From Asterias amurensis (lineage: Eukaryota; Echinodermata; Asteroidea; Forcipulatida; Asteriidae), in the NCBI RefSeq assembly GCF_032118995.1, contig NC_092663.1:3720001-3784000 (forward strand): a stretch of 64,000 nucleotides of DNA. The letters run 5' to 3'. Position numbers and translations under genes: made by a program. Under the pieces are notes generated by a model. That model made no database searches, was not told where the DNA came from, and worked only from the letters and a program-made list of their open reading frames with translations. Shown here piece after piece: positions 1 through 12,200 of this stretch (its first letter is position 1; each line of letters begins with the position of its first letter).

Positions 1-210
1 CTTGTAGTTTAAAACCACGCACTTCAACTTTAGATTGGTACTGAACAATCACCCATGGATTGTCATATTCCTCACCAGCATCTGACGACAACTGGAAGGT
101 CCACGGATTTTCAGAGTTGATAAGTGTTGATTGATTTGCTAGTGTTTGCTGTGGTGCGAATGAACGCTGTTCAAGATTATCCAGCTCACTCAAGGGATCC
201 ATGCAGTAAC
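1..210 (-). CDS. DPLS-type discoidin-like domain exon, N-terminal part (cut by window edge)
   Basis: The exon starts after an acceptor at 211-212 and opens with Gly-Tyr-Cys-Met-Asp-Pro-Leu. It matches the first 210 bases of the complete DPLS exon at 4613..5062 and shows that the array continues past the left edge. Confidence 0.85.
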
Positions 211-3200
211 CTGTAATTTGATAACGTCAAAGGTTTTTTTTAAAAAGATGATCAGCAATATAATCATTACATCCTAATGATTGTGACAATGATAACAAAT
301 GTGAAAGAGAATTCGGCCATTACCTGCAGTAGTCGAGGTTGATGTCTGGGTTGTAGTTGTTACCACTGCAAATAACAAAATATAGATTGATATCAAGTTG
401 TGCAAAAAGATAATTTTTTGCAATTTGCTTATATTTTCTTTTGCTTTTGAAGATGAGAGTTCACATGTCATCCTGTCACTGATTTTGAAGAGGGAATTGC
501 TCATGCAAAGAACATTAAACACAAAGATAAGTGTCAGAGTTCATACTCAAGTAAATTTATTAAAACAAAAAGATAAACACCACATGCATTTTATATGGCA
601 GGGGTTGGAAGACAATGATATTTAGTGTACCTTTAGTAGTTGTGACAACCGGTGTAGTAGTTGAGATTTCTGTTTATAATCAAGAAGAATTCACCATTAA
701 TAAAAAAACAATTTATAGTGTTGTCAATGTAATTTATTGTGTGTACATATTTTCGAAAAGCGACAAGGAAAATATATGTCTAATATATGTATACATATTT
801 TTTTTAATTCACTTTTAAATTGTTTATTTTTTAATAGTATTGAATTTGAATGTTTGAAGCACACTAGGAAAACACTACATTTACTTCTTATTTTTTTTGA
901 TGAAATAGATAAAAATGAGATTGAATTGAATTGGCTCACCCTCTTCGCAGCCAAGAACATCAAAGCGCAAACTACCAAATCCGGCATCTTCTTGATCTAC
1001 AGACTCAAGTTGCAAGCTAAGAGCCAGCAAACCAGATAAAGGAGAAGGTAGTGCGACGGTTTCGACTCTCTGGTTTGTCAGATCTGCAATTAGTTTTTCA
1101 TCTTCCAGCTCTACAAACAGTCCATCAACTTCGTACTTAGCCGACACAACAAATTGCAATTCCTTGACAACATCACCACTTCCTTGCAGCTTAAATCCGT
1201 GCACTTCCACCTTGGACTTGAACTCAACAGTCACCGTAGGTTTGTTCTCTGCATCAACATATGGCAGTAGTTCGAATATCCAGGGATTGTCAGCATTAAT
1301 ACCGGTTGATTGATTTTGCTGTGGTGATATAAAACGTCTTTCTTCTAGATCCAGCAGGCCATTTAATGGTTCCATACATTCTCCTGAACAATTCACATTA
1401 AACATAATGTTGAAAAGATAGTTATAAATTGAAACAAAAGCAGCGGTGCGAATAAGTAAAAAAAGATCGGAATCGACAACAAAAGAAATAAACCTTTAGC
1501 TGAGAATTCATAGATGATTTGTAGTATTTACCTGCTGTAGTAGAGGTTGACGTTTGGGTCGTAGTAGTAATAACTGCAAAACAAATTAAACATGGATTCT
1601 TATATCAATAGTTTAGTTGTATATTGGTACTAAATGCTGGCTGCATATTTTGTTTTTATTGTGCGAGTATTCTTTAAATTTGTGAGTATGAGTTTCATTC
1701 CCCTCACTTGCATAATAGGTTTTTTTCACAAAGATGGACAGAAAAGCTTTTGCTGTTATCTGTTTGGAAGTGGAGAATAAATGCGTAAGTGTTGTTGCTG
1801 TTGGTGATGATGTTGTTGTTGTATTTTTTATTTTTTACATTCATGCAATACAAATATTGAGATATTCAGCAATAATTAAAGGGTTAATACCTTTAGTCGT
1901 TGTGACAACCGGTGTAGTAGTGGGTATTTCTGTTTAGGATGACAGAAAAATCATCGTCAATCACAATCATCAGTTAATCTAAACTTACAATAAACAAGTT
2001 TAGGAATTACACTAAGGATTTCGACCTACCTTCTTTGCATCCTAGCACATCGAGTCGCAAACTGCCTTTTCCAGCTTTTAAGTCATCAATTGATTGAACT
2101 TGTAATCGAACTGCAACTACTTGTTCTAATGGACTGTCCAGATTGACGGACTCTAGTCCATCTCCGGACAAGGTTGCTGTGATTTTCTGATCTTGTGGCA
2201 CCTCAACAAAGTCTCCATTATCTTCAAATTTGGCCAGGACGATGAATTTCAATTCCTTGACTAGCTCACCACTGCCTTGTAGCTTAAATCCGCGCACTTC
2301 AACTTTAGAAGTGAAATAAACAGTCAACTGAGGGGTGGTAACTGCTGACAGCTCAAAGGTCCACGGATATTCAGCGTTGATATTAGTTGATTGATTTGAA
2401 ATCTGCTGCGGTGTGAATGAACGCTCCGCTTCAAGATCTTGCTCGCCACTCATGGGTTCCATACAGTAACCTGGAGTGGGTTTATATGTAAAATAAAATC
2501 ATTTTAAATTACAAGTCCGAACCCGCAGCGCTTGATAAAAAGCAATGATACAATTTATATCTGCAGTACACATGCAGAAGAAAATTCATGATAACAACGG
2601 ACATTACCTGCTGTGGTGGAGGTTGGCATTTCAGTTGTAGTAGTAACCACTGGGGAAAAATCAAAGTACAATGTTTGAAATCAACTTCAAAGCAACATGA
2701 ACAGATATGATCAAAGCACATGCCATATAGGCTTACGGCAAACAGATAAGTTTGTATTAGTCTTGTATACAATTTTTACTCTTAATTTGATTTTACCGGT
2801 TGTGGGTGTTGTCGGTCTACTTGATAGTCGAGTTGTTGTGATGACAGGATTGAAGCCTGAAACAAGTGGCGCTGCAAACCAAAAACAAAAAACAAGAAAG
2901 TTGAAGAAATTGCACTTCATTGGTTTTGCCATCACTTGTTATTGAACCCTTAGAACAAAAACTCCTGGAAGTTTTTGCTCTGATAATAGATAGGTGACAA
3001 TGTTTTCAAGTTGATGAAATAAAATAATTTCAGTCAGACGGCATCAAGTTGTTTAATGATTGATTTACCTTCTGTTGTCGTTGTCGCAAGAGTAGTAGTT
3101 GACAGTTCTGTTTTTAAGAAATGAGAAAGATAACGACCATTTATTTCAACGAATCTCCTCTTTGACCTATACTCTCACACTGGAACTCCTCATATCCAAG

Positions 3201-6200
3201 TTTCTCATACTCTCACTGAATGTTACGTACCTTCTTCACAACCAAGGATAGCAGCACGTAAACTGAACTGAAGTTTGCTGTCAGTGGATTGACTTTCATC
3301 CATTCGAGAGAGGGAAACTACTTCTAAGCGCAATCCTATTAACCCTTTCAGCGGCTTTATCAATGTTACATCTGAAGCTTGCTCATTCAGCCTCATATTC
3401 TGCACCTGCAACACCAATAACAAGAATGAGTATAGAATGGCCATTCATACCTGATCATTTGAGTGCCGCTCAACTTTGACATATGGCAATAATTTGTTAA
3501 TACTGTCAATTGAATGTGTACTTATTGTGGGTAGGTTAATTTGAATAGGGAGAGTCTATGCTGAGAAAAGCTTCACTCACCAATGCTTTACCAGAGGCTC
3601 CCTGTACTATAACAAACGTTTCACCCAGTCTGCGTTTAGCTAACAAGATGAATTCAATGTTGTCATTGTTTGTACTGCCCTGAAGCCTTACTCCAGTAAC
3701 TGTGACTTCCGTCTTGAAATCTATGGTTACACTGGGGTTTTTGACAGTTTCTCGATCTTTCAAAGATGGCTGGTTATCAAGGGAGAACGTCCAAGGTTGC
3801 TGTGCGTTGACACTAGTTGACTGATCGTTGGCAATAGCCGGTTGTACTGATCGCTTGGCTTCCAGTCCCTGCGTTCCGTCAAGCTGCTCCATACAGTAAC
3901 CTATTACGAAACCGCAACCAGAAGATTAATTTCAAAATAATTCTTCGAGAATGAAAGGTTCAGCCATTAATTTTTTGAAACCTTGACGGAAAAAATGAAA
4001 TAAAGTACACACCTGCAGTTGTAGAAGTTGGAGACTGAGACGTGGTGGTTACAACTGCAATTGTAATAAACAATAAAAGTTTCTGTTATAATCAACTGAA
4101 TTGCAAAAGATAATGAGAAACAATTTTGCCACGCACGCTGGATAGTGTATATCAACTGCAAATGACAGAGAACATGTAACTCGTAGAGACAGCGAGCGAG
4201 CGCAAGGCTTTCAGAACTCATGGGAGAGTCAACAGTAAATGAAAACATCTTATCTCAATTTAAATCAAGATATTGATGCAGATTTCATTTCCAGACTAGT
4301 ATTGTATTTAGAGAACAACATAATCAATAAAACTAAAAGACAATTTGGGCGAGCGATGGACAAAAAGTGATTAACTACCGTAGTAAACTGACAGGTACGT
4401 TGCAATAAGGAGAAAAACCTTGACTAAAATTTCCTTGCCCTAGCCAGCATATTTTGCTTTACCTTTAGTCGTTGTGGTCACTGGAGTAGTAGATGAAATC
4501 TCTGTTTGGAATAAAAAATTTAAAAAAGTCATTATTAATTTTTCTTTAAAAAAAAAGAAGACTCTTGTAATAGTTTTTGCATTTGGCAGTAATGGATGTA
4601 ACTTTCACTCACCCTTCTCGCAGCCGAGGACCTCAATTCGCAAACTACCAGTTCCGCCATTCTCCTTTTTGATAACTTGTAGTTTAACTGCAACTACTCC
4701 AGGCAAGGGAGAGTCAAGAGTGATGGACTTTAAGTTGTCTTGGTACAATGTTGCTCCGAGTTTCTCACCTTCCAGCACATCAACAAACTGTCCATTATCT
4801 TCAGATTTGGCTGAGAGAATGAATTCCAGGGTAATGACATCCTCACCATTCCCTTGTAGTTTAAAACCACGCACTTCAACTTTAGATTGGTACTGAACAA
4901 TCACCCATGGATTGTCATATTCCTCACCAGCATCTGACGACAACTGGAAGGTCCACGGATTTTCAGAGTTGATAAGTGTTGATTGATTTGCTAGTGTTTG
5001 CTGTGGTGCGAATGAACGCTGTTCAAGATTATCCAGCTCACTCAAGGGATCCATGCAGTAACCTGTAATTTGATAACGTCAAAGGTTTTTTTTAAAAAGA
5101 TGATCAGCAATATAATCATTACATCCTAATGATTGTGACAATGATAACAAATGTGAAAGAGAATTCGGCCATTACCTGCAGTAGTCGAGGTTGATGTCTG
5201 GGTTGTAGTTGTTACCACTGCAAATAACAAAATATAGATTGATATCAAGTTGTGCAAAAAGAAAATTTTTTGCAATCTGCTTATATTTTCTTTTGCTTTT
5301 GAAGATGAGAGTTCACATGTCATCCTGTCACTGATTTTGAACAGGGAGTTGCTCATGCAAAGAACATTAAACACAAAGATAAATGTCAGAGTTCATACTC
5401 AAGTAAATTTATTAAAACAAAAAGATAGACACCACATGCATTTTATTTAGTGTACCTTTAGTAGTTGTGACAACCGGTGTAGTAGTGGAGATTTCTGTTT
5501 ATAATCAAGAAGAATTCACCATTAATAAAAAAACAATTTATAGTGTTGTCAATGTAATTTATTGTGTGTACATATTTTCAAAAAGCGACAAGGAAAATAT
5601 ATGTCTAATATATGTATACATATTTTTTTTAATTCACTTTTAAATTGTTTATTTTTTTATAGTATTGAATTTGAATGTTTGAAGCACACTAGGAAAACAC
5701 TACATTTACTTCTTATTTTAAGATGAAATAGATAAAAATGAGATTGAATTGAATTGGCTCACCCTCTTCGCAGCCAAGAACATCAAAGCGCAAACTACCA
5801 AATCCGGCATCTTCTTGATCTACAGACTCAAGTTGCAAGCTAAGAGCCAGCAAACCAGATAAAGGAGAAGGTAGTGCGACGGTTTCGACTCTCTGGTTTG
5901 TCAGATCTGCAATTAGTTTTTCATCTTCCAGCTCTACAAACAGTCCATCAACTTCGTACTTAGCCGACACAACAAATTGCAATTCCTTGACAACATCACC
6001 ACTTCCTTGCAGCTTAAATCCGTGCACTTCCACCTTGGACTTGAACTCAACAGTCACCGTAGGTTTGTTCTCTGCATCAACATATGGCAGTAGTTCGAAT
6101 ATCCAGGGATTGTCAGCATTAATACCGGTTGATTGATTTTGCTGTGGTGATATAAAACGTCTTTCTTCTAGATCCAGCAGGCCATTTAATGGTTCCATAC

Positions 6201-9200
6201 ATTCTCCTGAACAAATCACATTAAACATAATGTTGAAAAGATATTTATAAATTGAAACAAAAGCAGCGGTGCGAATAAGTAAAAAAAGATCGGAATCGAC
6301 AACAAAAGAAATAAACCTTTAGCTGAGAATTCATAGATGATTTGTAGTATTTACCTGCTGTAGTAGAGGTTGACGTTTGGGTCGTAGTAGTAATAACTGC
6401 AAAACAAATTAAACATGGATTCTTATATCAATAGTTTAGTTGTATATTGGTACTAAATGCTGGCTGCATATTTTGTTTTTATTGTGCGAGTATTCTTTAA
6501 ATTTGTGAGTATGAGTTTCATTCCCCTCACTTGCATAATAGGTTTTTTTCACAAAGATGGACAGAAAAGCTTTTGCTGTTATCTGTTTGGAAGTGGAGAA
6601 TAAATGCATAAGTGTTGTTGCTGTTGGTGATGATGTTGTTGTTGTATTTTTTATTTTTTACATTCATGCAATACAAATATTGAGATATTCAGCAATAATT
6701 AAAGGGTTAATACCTTTAGTCGTTGTGACAACCGGTGTAGTAGTGGGTATTTCTGTTTAGGATGACAGAAAAATCATCGTCAATCACAATCATCAGTTAA
6801 TCTAAACTTACAATATACAAGTTTAGGAATTACACTAAGGATTTCGACCTACCTTCTTTGCATCCTAGCACATCGAGTCGCAAACTGCCTTTTCCAGCTT
6901 TTAAGTCATCAATTGATTGAACTTGTAATCGAACTGCAACTACTCGTTCTAATGGAGTGTCCAGATTGACGGACTCTAGTCCATCTCCGGACAAGGTTGC
7001 TGTGATTTTCTGATCTTGTGGCACCTCAACAAAGTCTCCATTATCTTCAAATTTGGCCAGGACGATGAATTTCAATTCCTTGACTAGCTCACCACTGCCT
7101 TGTAGCTTAAATCCGCGCACTTCAACTTTAGAAGTGAAATAAACAGTCAACTGAGGGGTGGTAACTGCTGACAGCTCAAAGGTCCACGGATATTCAGCGT
7201 TGATATTAGTTGATTGATTTGAAATCTGCTGCGGTGTGAATGAACGCTCCGCTTCAAGATCTTGCTCGCCACTCATGGGTTCCATACAGTAACCTGGAGT
7301 GGGTTTATATGTAAAATAAAATCATTTTAAATTACAAGTCCGAACCCGCAGCGCTTGATAAAAAGCAAGGATACAATTTATATCTGCAGTACACATGCAG
7401 AAGAAAATTCATGATAACAACGGACATTACCTGCTGTGGTGGAGGTTGGCATTTCAGTTGTAGTAGTAACCACTGGGGAAAAACCAAAGTACAATGTTTG
7501 AAATCAACTTCAAAGCAACATGAACAGATATGATCAAAGCACATGCCATATAGGCTTACGGCAAACAGATAAGTTTGTATTAGTCTTGTATACAATTTTT
7601 ACTCTTAATTTGATTTTACCGGTTGTGGGTGTTGTCGGTCTACTTGATAGTCGAGTTGTTGTGATGACAGGATTGAAGCCTGAAACAAGTGGCGCTGCAA
7701 ACCAAAAACAAAAAACAAGAAAGTTGAAGAAATTGCACTTCATTGGTTTTGCCATCACTTGTTATTGAACCCTTAGAACAAAAACTCCTGGAAGTTTTTG
7801 CTCTGATAATAGATAGGTGACAATATTTTCAAGTTGATGAAATAAAATAATTTCAGTCAGACAGCATTAAGTTGTTTAATGATTGATTTACCTTCTGTTG
7901 TCGTTGTCGCAAGAGTAGTAGTTGACAGTTCTGTTTTTAAGAAATGAGAAAGATAAAGACCATTTATTTCAACGAATCTCCTCTTTGACCTATACTCTCA
8001 CACTGGAACTCCTCATATCCAAGTTTCTCACACTCTCACTGAATGTTACGTACCTTCTTCACAACCAAGGATAGCAGCACGTAAACTGAACTGAAGTTTG
8101 CTGTCAGTGGATTGACTTTCATCCATTCGAGAGAGGGAAACTACTTCTAAGCGCAATCCTATTAACCCTTTCAGCGGCTTTATCAATGTTACATCTGAAG
8201 CTTGCTCATTCAGCCTCATATTCTGCACCTGCAACACCAATAACAAGAATGAGTATAGAATGGCCATTCATACCTGATCATTTGAGTGCCGCTCAACTTT
8301 GACATATGGCAATAATTTGTTAATACTGTCAATTGAATGTGTACTTATTGTGGGTAGGTTAATTTGAATAGGGAGAGTCTATGCTGAGAAAAGCTTCACT
8401 CACCAATGCTTTACCAGAGGCTCCCTGTACTATAACAAACGTTTCACCCAGTCTGCGTTTAGCTAACAAGATGAATTCAATGTTGTCGTTGTTTGTACTG
8501 CCCTGAAGCCTTACTCCAGTAACTGTGACTTCTGTCTTGAAATCTATGGTTACACTGGGGTTTTTGACAGTTTCTCGATCTTTCAAAGATGGCTGGTTAT
8601 CAAGGGAGAACGTCCAAGGTTGCTGTGCGTTGACACTAGTTGACTGATCGTTGGCAATAGCCGGTTGTACTGATCGCTTGGCTTCCAGTCCCTGCGTTCC
8701 GTCAAGCTGCTCCATACAGTAACCTATTACGAAACCGCAACCAGAAGATTAATTTCAAAATAATTCTTCGAGAATGAAAGGTTCAGCCATTAATTTTTTG
8801 AAACCTTGACGAAAAAAATGAAATAAAGTACACACCTGCAGTTGTAGAAGTTGGAGACTGAGACGTGGTGGTTACAACTGCAATTGTAATAAACAATAAA
8901 AGTTTCTGTTATAATCAACTGAATTGCAAAAGATAATGAGAAACAATTTTGCCACGCACGCTGGATAGTGTATATCAACTGCAAATGACAGAGAACATGT
9001 AACTCGTAGAGACAGCGAGCGAGCGCAAGGCTTTCAGAACTCATGGGAGAGTCAACAGTAAATGAAAACATCTTATCTCAATTTAAATCAAGATATTGAT
9101 GCAGATTTCATTTCCAGACTAGTGTTGTATTTAGAGAACAACATAATCAATAAAACTAAAAGACAATTTGGGCGAGCGATGGACAAAAAGTGATTAACTA

Positions 9201-12200
9201 CCGTAGTAAACTGACAGTTATTGCAATAAGGAGAAAAACCTTGACTAAGATTTCTTTGCCCTAGCCAGCATATTTTGCTTTACCTTTAGTCGTTGTGGTC
9301 ACTGGAGTAGTAGATGAAATCTCTGTTTGGAATAAAAAATTAAAAAAAGTCATTATTAATTTTTCTTTAAAAAAAAAGAAGACTCTTGTAATAGTTTTTG
9401 CATTTGGCAGTAATGGATGTAACTTTCACTCACCCTTCTCGCAGCCGAGGACCTCAATTCGCAAACTACCAGTTCCGCCATTCTCCTTTTTGATAACTTG
9501 TAATTTAACTGCAACTACTTCAGGCAAGGGAGAGTCAAGAGTGATGGACTTTAAGTTGTCTTGGTACAATGTTGCTCCGAGTTTCTCACCTTCCAGCACA
9601 TCAACAAACTGTCCATTATCTTCAGATTTGGCTGAGAGAATGAATTCCAGGGTAATGACATCCTCACCATTCCCTTGTAGTTTAAAACCACGCACTTCAA
9701 CTTTAGATTGGTACTGAACAATCACCCATGGATTGTCATATTCCTCACCAGCATCTGACGACAACTGGAAGGTCCACGGATTTTCAGAGTTGATAAGTGT
9801 TGATTGATTTGCTAGTGTTTGCTGTGGTGCGAATGAACGCTGTTCAAGATTATCCAGCTCACTCAAGGGATCCATGCAGTAACCTGTAATTTGATAACGT
9901 CAAAGGTTTTTTTTAAAAAGATGATCAGCAATATAATCATTACATCCTAATGATTGTGACAATGATAACAAATGTGAAAGAGAATTCGGCCATTACCTGC
10001 AGTAGTCGAGGTTGATGTCTGGGTTGTAGTTGTTACCACTGCAAATAACAAAATATAGATTGATATCAAGTTGTGCAAAAAGAAATTTTTTTGCAATCTG
10101 CTTATATTTTCTTTTGCTTTTGAAGATGAGAGTTCACATGTCATCCTGTCACTGATTTTGAAGAGGGAGTTGCTCATGCAAAGAACATTAAACACAAAGA
10201 TAAATGTCAGAGTTCATACTCAAGTAAATTTATTAAAACAAAAAGATAGACACCACATGCATTTTATTTAGTGTACCTTTAGTAGTTGTGACAACCGGTG
10301 TAGTGGTGGAGATTTCTGTTTATAATCAAGAAGAATTCACCATTAATAAAAAAACAATTTATAGTGTTGTCAATGTAATTTATTGTGTGTACATATTTTC
10401 AAAAAGCGACAAGGAAAATATATGTCTAATATATGTATACATATTTTTTTTAATTCACTTTTAAATTGTTTATTTTTTTATAGTATTGAATTTGAATGTT
10501 TGAAGCACACTAGGAAAACACTACATTTACTTCTTATTTTAAGATGAAATAGATAAAAATGAGATTGAATTGAATTGGCTCACCCTCTTCGCAGCCAAGA
10601 ACATCAAAGCGCAAACTACCAAATCCGGCATCTTCTTGATCTACAGACTCAAGTTGCAAGCTAAGAGCCAGCAAACCAGATAAAGGAGAAGGTAGTGCGA
10701 CGGTTTCGACTCTCTGGTTTGTCAGATCTGCAATTAGTTTTTCATCTTCCAGCTCTACAAACAGTCCATCAACTTCGTACTTAGCCGACACAACAAATTG
10801 CAATTCCTTGACAACATCACCACTTCCTTGCAGCTTAAATCCGTGCACTTCCACCTTGGACTTGAACTCAACAGTCACCGTAGGTTTGTTCTCTGCATCA
10901 ACATATGGCAGTAGTTCGAATATCCAGGGATTGTCAGCATTAATACCGGTTGATTGATTTTGCTGTGGTGATATAAAACGTCTTTCTTCTAGATCCAGCA
11001 GGCCATTTAATGGTTCCATACATTCTCCTGAACAAATCACATTAAACATAATGTTGAAAAGATAGTTATAAATTGAAACAAAAGCAGCGGTGCGAATAAG
11101 TAAAAAAAGATCGGAATCGACAACAAAAGAAATAAACCTTCAGCTGAGAATTCAAAGATGATTTGTAGTATTTACCTGCTGTAGTAGAGGTTGACGTTTG
11201 GGTCGTAGTAGTAATAACTGCAAAACAAATTAAACATGGATTCTTATATCAATAGTTTAGTTGTATATTGGTTCTAAATGCTGGCTGCATATTTTGTTTT
11301 TATTGTGCGAGTATTCTTTAAATTTGTGAGTATGAGTTTCATTCCCCTCACTTGCATAATAGGTTTTTTTCACAAAGATGGACAGAAAAGCTTTTGCTGT
11401 TATCTGTTTGGAAGTGGAGAATAAATGCATAAGTGTTGTTGCTGTTGGTGATGATGTTGTTGTTGTATTTTTTATTTTTTACATTCATGCAATACAAATA
11501 TTGAGATATTCAGCAATAATTAAAGGGTTAATACCTTTAGTCGTTGTGACAACCGGTGTAGTAGTGGGTATTTCTGTTTAGGATGACAGAAAAATCATCG
11601 TCAATCACAATCATCAGTTAATCTAAACTTACAATATACAAGTTTAGGAATTACACTAAGGATTTCGACCTACCTTCTTTGCATCCTAGCACATCGAGTC
11701 GCAAACTGCCTTTTCCAGCTTTTAAGTCATCAATTGATTGAACTTGTAATCGAACTGCAACTACTCGTTCTAATGGAGTGTCCAGATTGACGGACTCTAG
11801 TCCATCTCCGGACAAGGTTGCTGTGATTTTCTGATCTTGTGGCACCTTAACAAAGTCTCCATTATCTTCAAATTTGGCCAGGACGATGAATTTCAATTCC
11901 TTGACTAGCTCACCACTGCCTTGTAGCTTAAATCCGCGCACTTCAACTTTAGAAGTGAAATAAACAGTCAACTGAGGGGTGGTAACTGCTGACAGCTCAA
12001 AGGTCCACGGATATTCAGCGTTGATATTAGTTGATTGATTTGAAATCTGCTGCGGTGTGAATGAACGCTCCGCTTCAAGATCTTGCTCGCCACTCATGGG
12101 TTCCATACAGTAACCTGGAGTGGGTTTATATGTAAAATAAAATCATTTTAAATTACAAGTCCGAACCCGCAGCGCTTGATAAAAAGCAAGGATACAATTT

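Larger units (their letters stand above)
211..5062 (-). repeat. Array unit 1 (4852 bp, long form)
   Basis: Complete unit with 14 exons: domain exons 940-1383, 2030-2470, 3231-3405, 3581-3900 and 4613-5062, and linker exons 324-365, 631-669, 1532-1573, 1891-1929, 2608-2649, 2797-2871, 3069-3107, 4013-4054 and 4463-4501. The exons sum to 2229 bases, which is 743 codons, so a unit can be gained or lost without a frameshift. It carries the 27-bp intron insertion near 594-620 (long form). Reading 5' to 3' of the gene (descending coordinates), domain order is DPLS, EQLDG, EPMSG, EPLNG. Confidence 0.95.
5063..9883 (-). repeat. Array unit 2 (4821 bp, short form)
   Basis: Complete unit. Linker exons are at 5176-5217, 5456-5494, 6355-6396, 6714-6752, 7431-7472, 7620-7694, 7892-7930, 8836-8877 and 9284-9322; domain exons are listed separately. 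It lacks the 27-bp intron segment present in unit 1. Confidence 0.95.

Noticed and set aside
4474-4896. Plus-strand 140-residue open frame starting [10 protein letters not shown], repeated in most units
   Set aside because: It is the antisense shadow of the DPLS exon and the linker before it, low in evidence and shifted in some units; no splice or codon logic supports it.
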